Shown: positions 8,792 to 17,358 of the stretch, piece by piece | How the letters are laid out: the number at the start of each line of letters is the position of its first letter | Numbering within the stretch: position 1 is the first letter of the stretch | Assembly (NCBI RefSeq): GCF_000170755.1 | Contig: NZ_ABCK01000008.1 | Span: forward strand, 124,001 to 188,000 | Direction: 5' to 3' | Length of the DNA stretch: 64,000 nt | Source: Lentisphaera araneosa HTCC2155 | Lineage (GTDB): Bacteria; Verrucomicrobiota; Lentisphaeria; Lentisphaerales; Lentisphaeraceae | The notes under the pieces: generated by a model | Told to the model about the DNA's origin: nothing | The model's database searches: none | Seen by the model: the letters and a program-made list of their open reading frames with translations, nothing else | Made by a program: the position numbers and the translations under genes

Positions 8792-10374
8792 TTTCTTGCT
8801 ACCTTACCAAATTCTTTTCTTTTGACGCACTGAACCGTGATGGCCAGCAGTGCCGATATTTTTAGTAGAACTTCAATGCTGAGGATTTTTAAAGCATCAA
8901 AATAACTAAGGATTTGTCCTCGAGCTAAGTATTCTCCGCTATGGAAATCGCCAAAGCCTGCAATGATTTTTGAAATGGCTAAGTGGAAATAGAAAATGAT
9001 TTGTTCGAAGAGCCCCGGTGGGGCTGCGGTGGCAATAAACGAGTTGAGAAGAGATCCCAAAATGAAGTAGGTGCCGGCCAAAAGAATGGCCATGCTCGAT
9101 GAAAATAGGAAGCCAAAACTACAGCCCACGGCGGTGAAGGTGGCGAGTAAGCCCGTGTACAATAAGAAAGTTTGAGTCATGGATTGTTTGAAGCTGTACT
9201 GACCCATGACGATGAAGGGTCCTTCATTCTTGCGGATTAAGACTGCATTAGTGTTATTTCTACCGCGTTCGGCATTGGTGATTTTGACTTTGGCTTCGCC
9301 ATCTTTTGAAATAAAATCTGAACGAATGGGAAGGTGATAGTAACGAGCACCACGACCTAACCAGGGGTAGGGGTCGCTCCAGATTTTTTTATTGGGCTCC
9401 CACATAGAAATGAGAACATTAACTTGGCCAGTTTTATTGAGACTGTTTAAATCCATGCCATAGAAGAGGCGCATTTTGAGGTAGATGTCTTTCTCTTGCT
9501 CAGTATCGAGGCCAGAGAAGGTCCATTCTTTTGAATCACTTTGGCCAATGCGGCCTTCTGAGCGAGCAATTTCATCGCGAATAAGGGGGAGCATGTTGTC
9601 GCGCATGTTCTCGCGAGTAAGTCCTTGTTTGAGCCTGCGATCAAAAATTTCCTCAGCACTCGCTTGTCTAAATGAGGGTTCACCATCGTGATGGATTCGG
9701 GCCGTAAGTAGTTCAGTTTTTACTGAGACTAGTTTTTGCATATTGCTTAAGGCAAAGCTTAAGTTGGTGAAGATGTTAGCCTTGTTGATGCCCAAAGTAT
9801 CGACGTCTTTGAAATCTTCTTTACTCAGCTGTTTTTCTGGTTCAACAAGCGAGTAATAGAGGCGGAAGTGTTCGTTGGCCATTTCTCCCAGTTGGCGATC
9901 TTTGACTTTGCCCTGAGGATAATTTTCATAAAACCAAGCAATGACTCGATCGGAGTTTTGGAGATATTCATATTTAAGTTTTTCATAGTCATTTGAAACA
10001 TGCCAAGTGATATAGCAAAAGCTGAGAGCAAGTAAGGATGCAGAGATGCAGAGTGTGCCTAGGAATTTCCCCAGCCAGATTTGCGAAGTTCGCACGGGGC
10101 GCGTAAGCATTAATTGAATTTGGTGTGATTCGACTTCCTGGGAAGATAAGTTGAAGGCACTGAGCCAAAGTGTAATCAGCGCACAAAGCAAGACGGCCAT
10201 GTTGATGGAGTATTCAAGGCGAACCAAGAACATGCTTTTGAGTGTGCCGTCGCCCGAAGTATCAGCAGTAAGAATCCAAATGAGACAAAGCAAAACGGGG
10301 ATGATTGTAAGCAGGGCTTTCGAGCGTAGGTGGGCTCGTAAAGTTTGTTTGGCAATTGTAAATATTTGAAACAT
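8788..10374 (-). CDS. ABC-2-type transporter permease with a large extracytoplasmic loop
   Basis: Encodes 528 residues. Membrane segments lie at about 20-40, 52-75 and 105-125; a soluble loop of roughly 260 residues (about 130-390) follows; three or more membrane segments occur in the last 130 residues. This layout and the N-terminal FTIAKQTLRAHLRSKAL segment fit NosY/GldF-type ABC-2 permeases. The loop is Lys/Glu-rich and contains a beta-rich end (YYHLPIRSDFISKDG). It is the first gene of the operon with the solenoid protein and trmO. No ATP-binding subunit is encoded on either side, so the ATPase must lie elsewhere. Confidence 0.85.
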   Translation of the reverse strand: MFQIFTIAKQTLRAHLRSKALLTIIPVLLCLIWILTADTSGDGTLKSMFLVRLEYSINMAVLLCALITLWLSAFNLSSQEVESHQIQLMLTRPVRTSQIWLGKFLGTLCISASLLALSFCYITWHVSNDYEKLKYEYLQNSDRVIAWFYENYPQGKVKDRQLGEMANEHFRLYYSLVEPEKQLSKEDFKDVDTLGINKANIFTNLSFALSNMQKLVSVKTELLTARIHHDGEPSFRQASAEEIFDRRLKQGLTRENMRDNMLPLIRDEIARSEGRIGQSDSKEWTFSGLDTEQEKDIYLKMRLFYGMDLNSLNKTGQVNVLISMWEPNKKIWSDPYPWLGRGARYYHLPIRSDFISKDGEAKVKITNAERGRNNTNAVLIRKNEGPFIVMGQYSFKQSMTQTFLLYTGLLATFTAVGCSFGFLFSSSMAILLAGTYFILGSLLNSFIATAAPPGLFEQIIFYFHLAISKIIAGFGDFHSGEYLARGQILSYFDALKILSIEVLLKISALLAITVQCVKRKEFGKVARK

Positions 10375-10487
10375 TTAAACCCTGTTTAATCTTCTCATTC
10401 CTATTAATAGAATAAGTTTAGGTCTTTTATAAAGTCAAGGCAATACATGTGGGTGGAGAAAAGGCTAAAAAAGAGCTTTAAAACGAC

Positions 10488-10925
10488 TTAGTCCTGAGGG
10501 CTTAAGCCGAATGCCTCCAAACAACGCTTCGTTTCTTCAAATGAGTCGCTCACGATTGTGAAGCTTTCGTAGACTTGATTATCATTGAGAAGAGAGCTCA
10601 AGCCTAGTAGCTTGTGAATGGCTTGATTGATGGGCTCGTCTTCTTCATAAGAGAGACTAGAGAAATTATAGAGTGAATCAACTTCTTCTGCGATTTTCGC
10701 AATTTTAATCATTTCGGCTTGCTGAGCCCAAAATAGAGCATCGGGACCATAGGCAACGTACCACTCTGTTTTTGAGTGTAAGATTTGCTCAAGAGTATTC
10801 TTCATTTCATCAGGATTGAGACCATCTCTGAGGCTTATATGTAAGATGGGGCAGTTATTTTCGGCTTGATAGTCGTTTGCGTCAAATAGCTTAACTTCTA
10901 TTTTGTCCTTGTGGGTGAATAACAT
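10488..10925 (-). CDS. Unrecognised cytoplasmic protein (145 aa)
   Basis: Encodes 145 residues with no signal peptide or membrane segment. It is acidic, mixed alpha/beta by eye, with a WYVAYGPDALFWAQQAE stretch near the middle and a helical C-terminus. I do not recognise a family. It overlaps the SDR gene upstream by one base and is the last gene of the bcp-queF-prmC-SDR operon. Intact, with normal composition. Confidence 0.78.
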   Translation of the reverse strand: MLFTHKDKIEVKLFDANDYQAENNCPILHISLRDGLNPDEMKNTLEQILHSKTEWYVAYGPDALFWAQQAEMIKIAKIAEEVDSLYNFSSLSYEEDEPINQAIHKLLGLSSLLNDNQVYESFTIVSDSFEETKRCLEAFGLSPQD

Positions 10926-11815
10926 TATTTCTTGGGCTTGAGTAAAGTTTTGATTGTTGGATGAGTGAACTCAAAAGAGCTCGCTTGGATTTTTTGCGGA
11001 GAGATTTTTAGATCACATAAAAATAAGTCATCAGCCATCTCCTTGGGGAGGAGTTTAAAAACTAAGGTGGGGACAGGAAAGATGCTGGGTCGGCCGAGAT
11101 GTCGGGCCAGTGTTTTTGTGAACGTGGCATTGCTAATGATTTCGGGGGCACAGGCGTTGATAGGGCCACGTAGAGAGTCGTCATTTAAGCAGTGAACAAT
11201 CAATTGAACCATATCGCAGAGGGAGATCCAGGGGAAGTAGCGTTTGCCCATCCCAATATTCCCGCCCAAGCCCATTTTGAATACGGGCAGGCATTTGGCT
11301 AGCATGCCCCCGCCAGGGCCAAGAACGACTCCAGTTCTCATGAGGACTCTACGGATTTCGAGTGCTTCGAGACTTTCTGATGCGGCTTCCCATTCCTTAC
11401 AGACATGAGCAAGAAAGCTCTTGCCATTAGGGGAGTTTTCAGTCAGTTTTTGCTCAGATTTGGCGCCGTAATAATTAACGCCAGAAGAGCAAATAAAGAC
11501 TTCGGGTTTATTCTTGCATTCCGCTATGGCACGGCAGAGCGTTTTAGTGCTTTCTGTGCGGCTTTTGAGTAGAGTTTCTTTGTATTTGCTAGTCCATATT
11601 TTATCTGCGACACCGGCGCCGCCTAAATGAATGACTGCGTTAAAGCCTTCAATAGAAGAGGCTTCAAGTTCACCAGTGCTTGGATTCCATTGAATTTCGT
11701 TTTGACTATTCGGTGGCCGTCTAACTAAGCAATGGGTTTCTAGACCGGACTTGCTTAGTTCTCTGATGAGAGCTTGGCCAATAAAGCCGCTGCTTCCTGC
11801 AACAAGTATCCTCAT
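10925..11815 (-). CDS. TIGR01777-type SDR epimerase (YfcH-like)
   Basis: Encodes 296 residues of the atypical short-chain dehydrogenase family that includes E. coli YfcH and human SDR39U1. The NAD(P)-binding start is VAGSSGFIGQALI (residues 5-17). A GVNYYG segment around residue 113 occupies the Ser/Tyr region of the active site, and the C-terminal region matches the DUF1731 domain usual in this family. Substrate is unknown for the family. It overlaps prmC by 4 bases and the small unknown gene by one base, so it lies in the middle of a coupled operon. Confidence 0.9.
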   Translation of the reverse strand: MRILVAGSSGFIGQALIRELSKSGLETHCLVRRPPNSQNEIQWNPSTGELEASSIEGFNAVIHLGGAGVADKIWTSKYKETLLKSRTESTKTLCRAIAECKNKPEVFICSSGVNYYGAKSEQKLTENSPNGKSFLAHVCKEWEAASESLEALEIRRVLMRTGVVLGPGGGMLAKCLPVFKMGLGGNIGMGKRYFPWISLCDMVQLIVHCLNDDSLRGPINACAPEIISNATFTKTLARHLGRPSIFPVPTLVFKLLPKEMADDLFLCDLKISPQKIQASSFEFTHPTIKTLLKPKK

Positions 11816-12660
11816 ACTGGTCTCTGAGCTTTGAGAATGCGGTCGCGAGAACTGTAATCTTTGACGACTTCAACATTTCTATAGTTTGAAGCTTCAAAGA
11901 GTTCTAAGCAACGAGAGCCTTGAGAAGCTCCAATTTCAATCAAAATGTAGGCCTTAGGCTCCATGTATTGAGGAGCCTCTTGGGCAATCCTTTCTATGAT
12001 AGCCATCCCATCGTGATCGGCAAAAAGTGCTGATGGAGGTTCGTGTTTAAGTACGTCTTTGCCCATTTCTGGGCGTTCAGATTCACTTACATAGGGAGGG
12101 TTGGAGGTGATGAGATCGAATTTTATGTCATTTGCGATCTTGGCAAAGAGGTCGCATTGAAGGAGTTCAATATTTTGAGTTTTGTTTTGGGTGATATTCT
12201 CTTGAGCGTAGTTTAGTGCTTTTTCTTCAATATCACAGGCGACAATGCTTAAGCTCTGTTTTTTTTGCTCTTGAATCGCGATGGGGATACAGCCTGAGCC
12301 GGTGCAGAGATCAAGCAGTTTTTGACCTTCTTTGATATGTTTTGTAGCGAGGTCAACGAGGCACTCAGTTTCGGGGCGCGGGATGAGGACTCCGGGACCC
12401 ACAGAAATTTCTAGACCATAGAAGTTTGTGCTGCCACAAATGTATTGCACGGGTTCGTGTCTTGCGCAACGTTGAAGCTTTTCGCGAATAGAGCTCAATT
12501 CACTTTCGCTTAATGGGCGATCGTGCTGTAAGTAGAGGTCGAGTCGCTTGATATTTAATGAGTCGGAAATAATCCACTCGGCATTAACTTTAGGCGATTC
12601 GATTTTATGTTTAGCCAAGTAATCCTCACTCAGAGTGAGGATCTCTCGGATATCTTTCAC
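11812..12660 (-). CDS. prmC: Peptide chain release factor N5-glutamine methyltransferase PrmC
   Basis: Encodes 282 residues. PrmC methylates the Gln of the GGQ motif in release factors RF1/RF2. The N-terminal helical domain is followed by a Rossmann SAM domain with GSGCIPIAI and the catalytic NPPY motif (TSNPPYVSESERPEM, around residue 190). The GVLIPRPETE block typical of PrmC is present near residue 95. prmC usually follows prfA; here it sits between queF and an SDR gene, overlapping each by 4 bases. Family assignment is firm. Confidence 0.95.
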   Translation of the reverse strand: MKDIREILTLSEDYLAKHKIESPKVNAEWIISDSLNIKRLDLYLQHDRPLSESELSSIREKLQRCARHEPVQYICGSTNFYGLEISVGPGVLIPRPETECLVDLATKHIKEGQKLLDLCTGSGCIPIAIQEQKKQSLSIVACDIEEKALNYAQENITQNKTQNIELLQCDLFAKIANDIKFDLITSNPPYVSESERPEMGKDVLKHEPPSALFADHDGMAIIERIAQEAPQYMEPKAYILIEIGASQGSRCLELFEASNYRNVEVVKDYSSRDRILKAQRPV

Positions 12661-13076
12661 GACTCTTTTTTGTGCGAAGCTTCGATGTCGAGGCTAATGC
12701 CTCCGCGCGGCATGAATTCACCATAAACAGTGATTTCGCGAGGATCGCAAACGGCGACAATATCTTCGAGAATTCTATTCACGACTTCTTCATGGAAGCT
12801 GTTGTGGTTACGGAAGGCAAAAAGGTACATTTTGAGTGATTTTGACTCTACGCATTTTTTATCAGCAATGTAGGTGATGGTGATTTTTCCAAAATCGGGC
12901 TGGCTTGTTACAGGGCAAAGAGCCGTGAATTCAGGGCAGTTAAAAGTGATTTTGTAATCGCGACCAACGTAGAGGTTGTCAAAAACTTCGAGTGGCGCAT
13001 CATCTGGAGATGTGAAGTAATTGTTCTCGTTTTTGCTGAGAAGAGTGAGGTCGTTTAGGCGTTCTTTTTCGCTCAT
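12657..13076 (-). CDS. queF: NADPH-dependent 7-cyano-7-deazaguanine reductase QueF
   Basis: Encodes 139 residues. QueF reduces preQ0 to preQ1 in queuosine biosynthesis. It is a short, single-domain (type I) tunnelling-fold protein: the nucleophilic Cys is C54 in ALCPVTSQPDFG with the catalytic Asp at D61, and the NADPH-binding stretch LYLFAFRNHNSFHEE follows. I chose the ATG at 13076, preceded by AGGA; the frame stays open 90 bases further into bcp but those residues are basic junk (RRRRPPP). It follows bcp by 17 bases and overlaps prmC by 4. Confidence 0.95.
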   Translation of the reverse strand: MSEKERLNDLTLLSKNENNYFTSPDDAPLEVFDNLYVGRDYKITFNCPEFTALCPVTSQPDFGKITITYIADKKCVESKSLKMYLFAFRNHNSFHEEVVNRILEDIVAVCDPREITVYGEFMPRGGISLDIEASHKKES

Positions 13077-13093
13077 TATAAATCCTAACTTAA

Positions 13094-13561
13094 TTAAGCC
13101 TGAAGCTCTTTGAGGGCTTCGAGCACTTTTAGGGGGTGGTCTTCGGCGCCGCGTACAGTCTTCCAATGTTTTAGAAGAGTGCCATCAGGAGAAATAATTG
13201 CCGTTGAGCGAATGATTCCCATGTACTTTTTGCCGTAGTTATTTTTTTCGCCCCAAGCATTGTAGGCTTGTAGCATTTCCTTTTCTTCGTCAACTAAGAG
13301 CGGGAAGTTTAAATTGTGCTTGGCAATGAATTTTTCATGGCTGGCTGCGGAGTCCGCAGATACACCTAAAATAGCACAATTAGCTGCAGTGAATTCACTT
13401 AAGTTATCGCGGAAAGTGCAGGATTCCTTAGTGCAACCAGGAGTATTGTCTTTGGGGTAAAAATAAATAACAAGATATTTGCCTTTGTAGTCTGTGAGAG
13501 AATGTGAGTTGCCGTTTTGGTCGAGTAGTGAAAAGTTTGGAGCCTGTTTGCCTTCTTCCAT
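13094..13561 (-). CDS. bcp: Thioredoxin-dependent thiol peroxidase (BCP/PrxQ)
   Basis: Encodes 155 residues, the usual BCP length. The peroxiredoxin motif YFYPKDNTPGCTKESCTF holds the peroxidatic Cys43 and a resolving Cys48 five residues on, the alpha2-type arrangement of BCP. The enzyme reduces hydrogen and organic peroxides with thioredoxin in the cytoplasm. It is the first gene of a minus-strand operon (bcp, queF, prmC, SDR, unknown) and is divergent from the Nudix gene with 87 bases between the starts, where its promoter should lie. Confidence 0.96.
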   Translation of the reverse strand: MEEGKQAPNFSLLDQNGNSHSLTDYKGKYLVIYFYPKDNTPGCTKESCTFRDNLSEFTAANCAILGVSADSAASHEKFIAKHNLNFPLLVDEEKEMLQAYNAWGEKNNYGKKYMGIIRSTAIISPDGTLLKHWKTVRGAEDHPLKVLEALKELQA

Positions 13562-13648
13562 TTTGGTAGTCCTTAGCTAGGGTTGAATAGTTATCGGAGG
13601 GTAATATAATCGCTTTGTCTAATGTAACAAATTTGAGAGTGTAAAATA

Positions 13649-14146
13649 ATGAAAAAGCGAATTGAAGCGACTTTGATCTACCTTATGGATAATGATCAAG
13701 TATTGATGCTTGAGCGGGTGAAGAAACAAGGGGATATTCATATAGGGAAATGGAATGGTTTAGGTGGTAAAGTAGAGTTGGGTGAGTCAATAAAAAAATG
13801 CGCTATTCGAGAGTTGAAAGAAGAATCTGGCTTAAGTGCGGAATACTTTGATTTTGCGGGACATATAACTTTTCCAGGGTTCGATAAGCATGGTAATGAT
13901 TGGTCGGTTTATGTCTTTAGGGCTTATGGACCGAGCGGTGAAATGATTGAGTGTGATGAAGGAGAGCTTTCATGGGTCTCCAGAGACGACATACTTTCAC
14001 TTAACTTATGGGAAGGTGATAAGCATTTTATACCCTATGTTTTGTCAAATAAGACCTTTTTTGGCGAGTTTTGTTATCAATCGGGTGAATTATCTTCATA
14101 TACACTCGATTTTGCCGACTACTTAAGTGGAAAAGATTTGAACTAA
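13649..14146 (+). CDS. Nudix hydrolase, MTH1/MutT-like 8-oxo-dGTP diphosphatase
   Basis: Encodes 165 residues. A perfect Nudix box runs from G40 to L62 (GX5EX7REUXEEXGU). The preceding GKWNGLGGKVE segment and the later FPGFDKHGNDWSVYVF fit the MTH1-type subgroup acting on oxidised purine nucleotides rather than ADP-ribose enzymes. Expected role: nucleotide pool sanitation. Being divergent from the peroxidase gene bcp is suggestive of a shared oxidative-stress context, but no shared regulatory site is visible. Confidence 0.88.
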   Translation: MKKRIEATLIYLMDNDQVLMLERVKKQGDIHIGKWNGLGGKVELGESIKKCAIRELKEESGLSAEYFDFAGHITFPGFDKHGNDWSVYVFRAYGPSGEMIECDEGELSWVSRDDILSLNLWEGDKHFIPYVLSNKTFFGEFCYQSGELSSYTLDFADYLSGKDLN

Positions 14147-14213
14147 GACTTAAGGAGGTCTAGTTTGACTCTATATTATTATAAATAATTTTTAAAACTA
14201 TTAGTAGGTTGTC

Positions 14214-14960
14214 ATGTTATACGGTATTATCTCCGATTTGCACTCCAATTTAGAGGCAGTGCGTGCGGTAATTGAAGAAGGGAAAAAATTGGGGATCCAG
14301 AAGTATATTTGTCTGGGTGATATTGTTGGCTATAATGCCAATCCTAAAGAAGTTATCGATATTGTGAGAGATGAGCTTCAGCCAATTGCCGTAATTAAAG
14401 GTAATCACGATGAATATGTTTCTCAAGAAAATGAGCTCATTGGTTTTAACCCACAGGCTGCTCAAGCGGTTCAGTGGACTCGCGAGCAATTAACTCTCGA
14501 TGACCGTCAATGGTTATATTCCTTGCCAATGACTAAGAACTTATGGCAGTTAAAAACAACAATTGTACATGCGACTCTCGATAGTCCAGAAGCATGGGGT
14601 TACATTTTTGATAAATACTACGCTGAGAACTCATTTTCTTACCAAAGGTTGCCCTACTGTTTTATTGGTCACTCACACGTACCTTTTGCTTATGAGCAAA
14701 TTGGTGGAGCAAAAGGAGTTATCCAAGCAGGTCGTTATGAGCAGATTCGCTTAAATCCTAATCATAAATATTTAATTAATGTTGGTTCGGTTGGTCAACC
14801 ACGTGATGGTGATAACCGCGCAGCTTTTTGCTCATTTGATACTGATGAACGAGTTGTGACGCTTCACCGTGTCGAATACGACATAGAAACGACGCAGAAA
14901 AAGATTTACGAAGCTGGTTTGCCGGAACGCTTGGCTTTACGCTTGCAGGTTGGCCGCTAG
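14214..14960 (+). CDS. Metallophosphoesterase (YfcE/Icc-like)
   Basis: Encodes 248 residues of the calcineurin-like dinuclear metal phosphoesterase fold. All metal-binding motifs are visible: SDLHSN near residue 7, GDIVGYNANP, KGNHDEY, GHSHVPF, and a final NVGSVGQPRDGDNRA that is typical of this subgroup. No signal peptide, so cytoplasmic. Substrate not determinable; relatives include phosphodiesterases and protein phosphatases. It starts a seven-gene plus-strand run containing a Ser/Thr kinase; the next gene begins 16 bases after its stop. The RBS is weak (TAGG). Confidence 0.9.
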   Translation: MLYGIISDLHSNLEAVRAVIEEGKKLGIQKYICLGDIVGYNANPKEVIDIVRDELQPIAVIKGNHDEYVSQENELIGFNPQAAQAVQWTREQLTLDDRQWLYSLPMTKNLWQLKTTIVHATLDSPEAWGYIFDKYYAENSFSYQRLPYCFIGHSHVPFAYEQIGGAKGVIQAGRYEQIRLNPNHKYLINVGSVGQPRDGDNRAAFCSFDTDERVVTLHRVEYDIETTQKKIYEAGLPERLALRLQVGR

Positions 14961-14976
14961 TTAATGGAGCCACTCT

Positions 14977-16152
14977 GTGAATAGAAAGGATAAGGGGGCT
15001 TCAGCTAGTTCAAAATCACGAACTAGAATGAATACCAAAGCAGGGTCAGGGGCGACTGCAGCGCGCTCAATAAAAGAAAGACCTCAGACAAATGCTAGAG
15101 CTAATAGCCGTGCCAATTCAAGATCACACACTCGTGCAAACACTCACTCACCAAGGAAACACAAATCTGGTGGGGGTAGTCTATCTTACATTATTGTGAC
15201 TCTATTGACTTTTGGGGTGATCATTTCTGATATAACAGGACCAATGCAAGGCTGGTTGAGGCCTGCTAAAGCAGTTGAAGAGCCAAAAGAAAAAGTGATA
15301 GAAGAGCCAAAAGAAGAAGTTAAAAAAGCTCCCAAAGAAATTAAGAAAACTTCAGTAAACAAAAAACCTCAGAAAACGGAAGAAAAAGCAGCTGTTTTTC
15401 AAGCGAATATTAGTGCGGACTTAAGTGCTGAAGAAGTCGAGGAAGCTGATGAAGAGAAATTGAAAAAAGCTCGCTATGAGGATCTTTATGCAGAACTGAA
15501 GACTAAAGTTAAACCGCCCCCCATGAATAAAAGGGTCTTAGTTCAGATGAGAAGTGGCCAGAAAATGTATTGTCAAGTAGTTGATATTACCAAGGGAGTA
15601 TTATCCCTAGTGAAGATTGAGCCGTACAATGGTAAGATGAAGGTGAGTGCTTCAAAACTTTCAGATAAAAGTCGAGCTATGTTTTTTGGCGATGAATTTG
15701 CGAAAGCTAAAGCACGAAAAATGGTGGCCGCTGAAGAGCGCGCGGGATTCTTTAGAAAAGATCCAGCAACCGAGTCGGGCTTTTTTAATCCAGACTTAGA
15801 AGAAACACCTGAGAAATTGGTGCATGCGGTTCAAGAAGTGGGGACCTGGCTCAATTTACAAGCTAGCCGTGGAGCAGGAAGTGGAGTGACACGCATGGGG
15901 GCAAAAATTAATGGTCAAGCCAAGATCCTCTACGTGTACGTGGGTAGAGGTTTTTTCAGTAAAACTAAAAATGAAAAAGCTCAGTGGTTAGAAGCTCTTC
16001 GTCAGTTTTGGGTTTTACGCTGTAAAAGTAATAGCTTAGCAAGCGAAGCCAATGCACATGTATGCTTAGTACTAGATGGTAGAAACTTGATTGTAGGTGG
16101 TACTAAAGAAACTGATTCAAAAAAAATATGGCTGAAAAAAAACAGGAGATAG
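14977..16152 (+). CDS. Single-pass membrane protein with basic disordered N-terminus, kinase-linked
   Basis: Encodes 391 residues starting at GTG with GGA upstream. Residues 1-65 are Arg/Ser/Thr/Asn-rich and repetitive (ARANSRANSRSHTRANTHS). One membrane segment lies at about 69-86, followed by a Lys/Glu/Pro linker (about 98-135). The region from about 185 to 225 looks like a small beta domain (KRVLVQMRSGQKMYCQVVD), and a folded C-terminal domain covers about 270-391. No family recognised. The Ser/Thr-rich cytoplasmic tail is a natural kinase target and the kinase gene starts 3 bases after its stop. That partnership is inference. Confidence 0.82.
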   Translation: MNRKDKGASASSKSRTRMNTKAGSGATAARSIKERPQTNARANSRANSRSHTRANTHSPRKHKSGGGSLSYIIVTLLTFGVIISDITGPMQGWLRPAKAVEEPKEKVIEEPKEEVKKAPKEIKKTSVNKKPQKTEEKAAVFQANISADLSAEEVEEADEEKLKKARYEDLYAELKTKVKPPPMNKRVLVQMRSGQKMYCQVVDITKGVLSLVKIEPYNGKMKVSASKLSDKSRAMFFGDEFAKAKARKMVAAEERAGFFRKDPATESGFFNPDLEETPEKLVHAVQEVGTWLNLQASRGAGSGVTRMGAKINGQAKILYVYVGRGFFSKTKNEKAQWLEALRQFWVLRCKSNSLASEANAHVCLVLDGRNLIVGGTKETDSKKIWLKKNRR

Positions 16153-16155
16153 GGA

Positions 16156-17358
16156 ATGAAAGTACAGTGCGAAAGTTGTTTTGGAGTTAATGCTGTAGAT
16201 GAAGCAGATCTCGGTGAGTACCTTCAGTGTGGTCACTGTGGTGAAGCATTTTTAGTTCCTGATGAACGTTTTGCTCCTGGTGTAGTTATTGATGATTACA
16301 TTATCGAGAAGAAAATTGGTCAAGGTGGCATGGGGATCGTCTTTAGAGCCCTGCAGATTAGTTTAGATCGTTATGTTGCCCTTAAAATTTTAATGCTCGA
16401 TAATCAGAGTCAGGACGCAGTGATTGATTTCGTTCGTGAAGCTCGTGCCTCAGCTAAACTCCACCACCAAAATATAGTACAAGCTTATGCAGTGGGTCAA
16501 GCAGATGGTGGTGTTTATTACCTCGCTATGGAATTGGTGAATGGCCAAACGCTAAAAGAAATTTTGGATGTTGAGAAAAAAATCACTGTTGATACAGCTT
16601 TAAATATCACTAAGCAAGTTTCTGATGCTTTGTCCTATGCTTGGGCGCAGCAGAAATTAGTTCACCGCGACATTAAACCTGACAATATCATGGTTGTTGA
16701 CGACATGGCAAAGCTGATGGATCTAGGTCTATCTCGTTTTGCTAATGATAAGCTTGAGTCAACCGACGATGAAGATTCAATTATGGGAACTCCACAATAT
16801 ATCAGCCCTGAGCAATTAATTGGTTCTGAAATGGATTTCCGTGGTGATATTTATTCTTTGGGTGCGACACTTTATCACTTCGTTACAGGTGAATTTGCCT
16901 TTGGTGGTACGTCGGTAACTGAGATCGCTAGAAAGCATTTACAAGAACCTTTGCGACCGGCGCATGACTTAGATAGTACAATTCCTCCTCAAGTTTCTAA
17001 ACTCTTAGACCGTATGATGGAAAAGCAGCCGGAAGATCGCTTCCAGAGTATGCAGGACTTGAGTAAAGAAATCGAAAAAACGCGTAAAGCAATTAGTACC
17101 AGCACAACTTCAACAAAGCGTGGTTTACATTTAAGATCGAGTTCGTCTCGTAGAAGAAATGTCGAAGGTGGTGGTCGTGTAGCTCACCGTCCAGTTAGAG
17201 GTGAAACTCGTGCTCGCGCAAGAGCTGGTGCAGTTGCCCTAAGTCCAGAAGAGTTGAAGTCATACACGGATACATCGGGGCATGGTAAGCTCAAGGCTCT
17301 ATCCGTAGTCTGTTTTGCGGCGACTATAATTTTAGCCTTGGTTATGTTAGTGATTTGA
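16156..17358 (+). CDS. Tail-anchored Ser/Thr protein kinase with N-terminal zinc ribbon
   Basis: Encodes 400 residues. An N-terminal zinc ribbon has cysteines at 5, 8, 25 and 28. The Hanks-type kinase domain follows: glycine loop IGQGGMGIVF (54-63), ATP-binding K77 in VALK, catalytic HRDIKPDN near 172, metal-binding DLG instead of DFG, and GTPQYISPEQ in the activation segment. A basic Ser/Thr-rich linker precedes a single C-terminal membrane segment formed by the last 20 residues, so the kinase faces the cytoplasm with essentially no external domain. It is 3 bases after the basic membrane protein gene and overlaps the second metallophosphoesterase gene by one base. Confidence 0.95.
   Translation: MKVQCESCFGVNAVDEADLGEYLQCGHCGEAFLVPDERFAPGVVIDDYIIEKKIGQGGMGIVFRALQISLDRYVALKILMLDNQSQDAVIDFVREARASAKLHHQNIVQAYAVGQADGGVYYLAMELVNGQTLKEILDVEKKITVDTALNITKQVSDALSYAWAQQKLVHRDIKPDNIMVVDDMAKLMDLGLSRFANDKLESTDDEDSIMGTPQYISPEQLIGSEMDFRGDIYSLGATLYHFVTGEFAFGGTSVTEIARKHLQEPLRPAHDLDSTIPPQVSKLLDRMMEKQPEDRFQSMQDLSKEIEKTRKAISTSTTSTKRGLHLRSSSSRRRNVEGGGRVAHRPVRGETRARARAGAVALSPEELKSYTDTSGHGKLKALSVVCFAATIILALVMLVI

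Noticed and set aside
8567-8833. Plus-strand ORF opposite the solenoid-protein gene
   Set aside because: Shadow of a coherent minus-strand protein with overlapping neighbours; no RBS or recognisable domain.
12657-13166. Longer queF starting inside bcp (169 residues)
   Set aside because: The extra N-terminus is a basic, proline-rich out-of-frame reading of bcp; ATG 13076 has an RBS and gives the normal QueF length and Cys54/Asp61 numbering.
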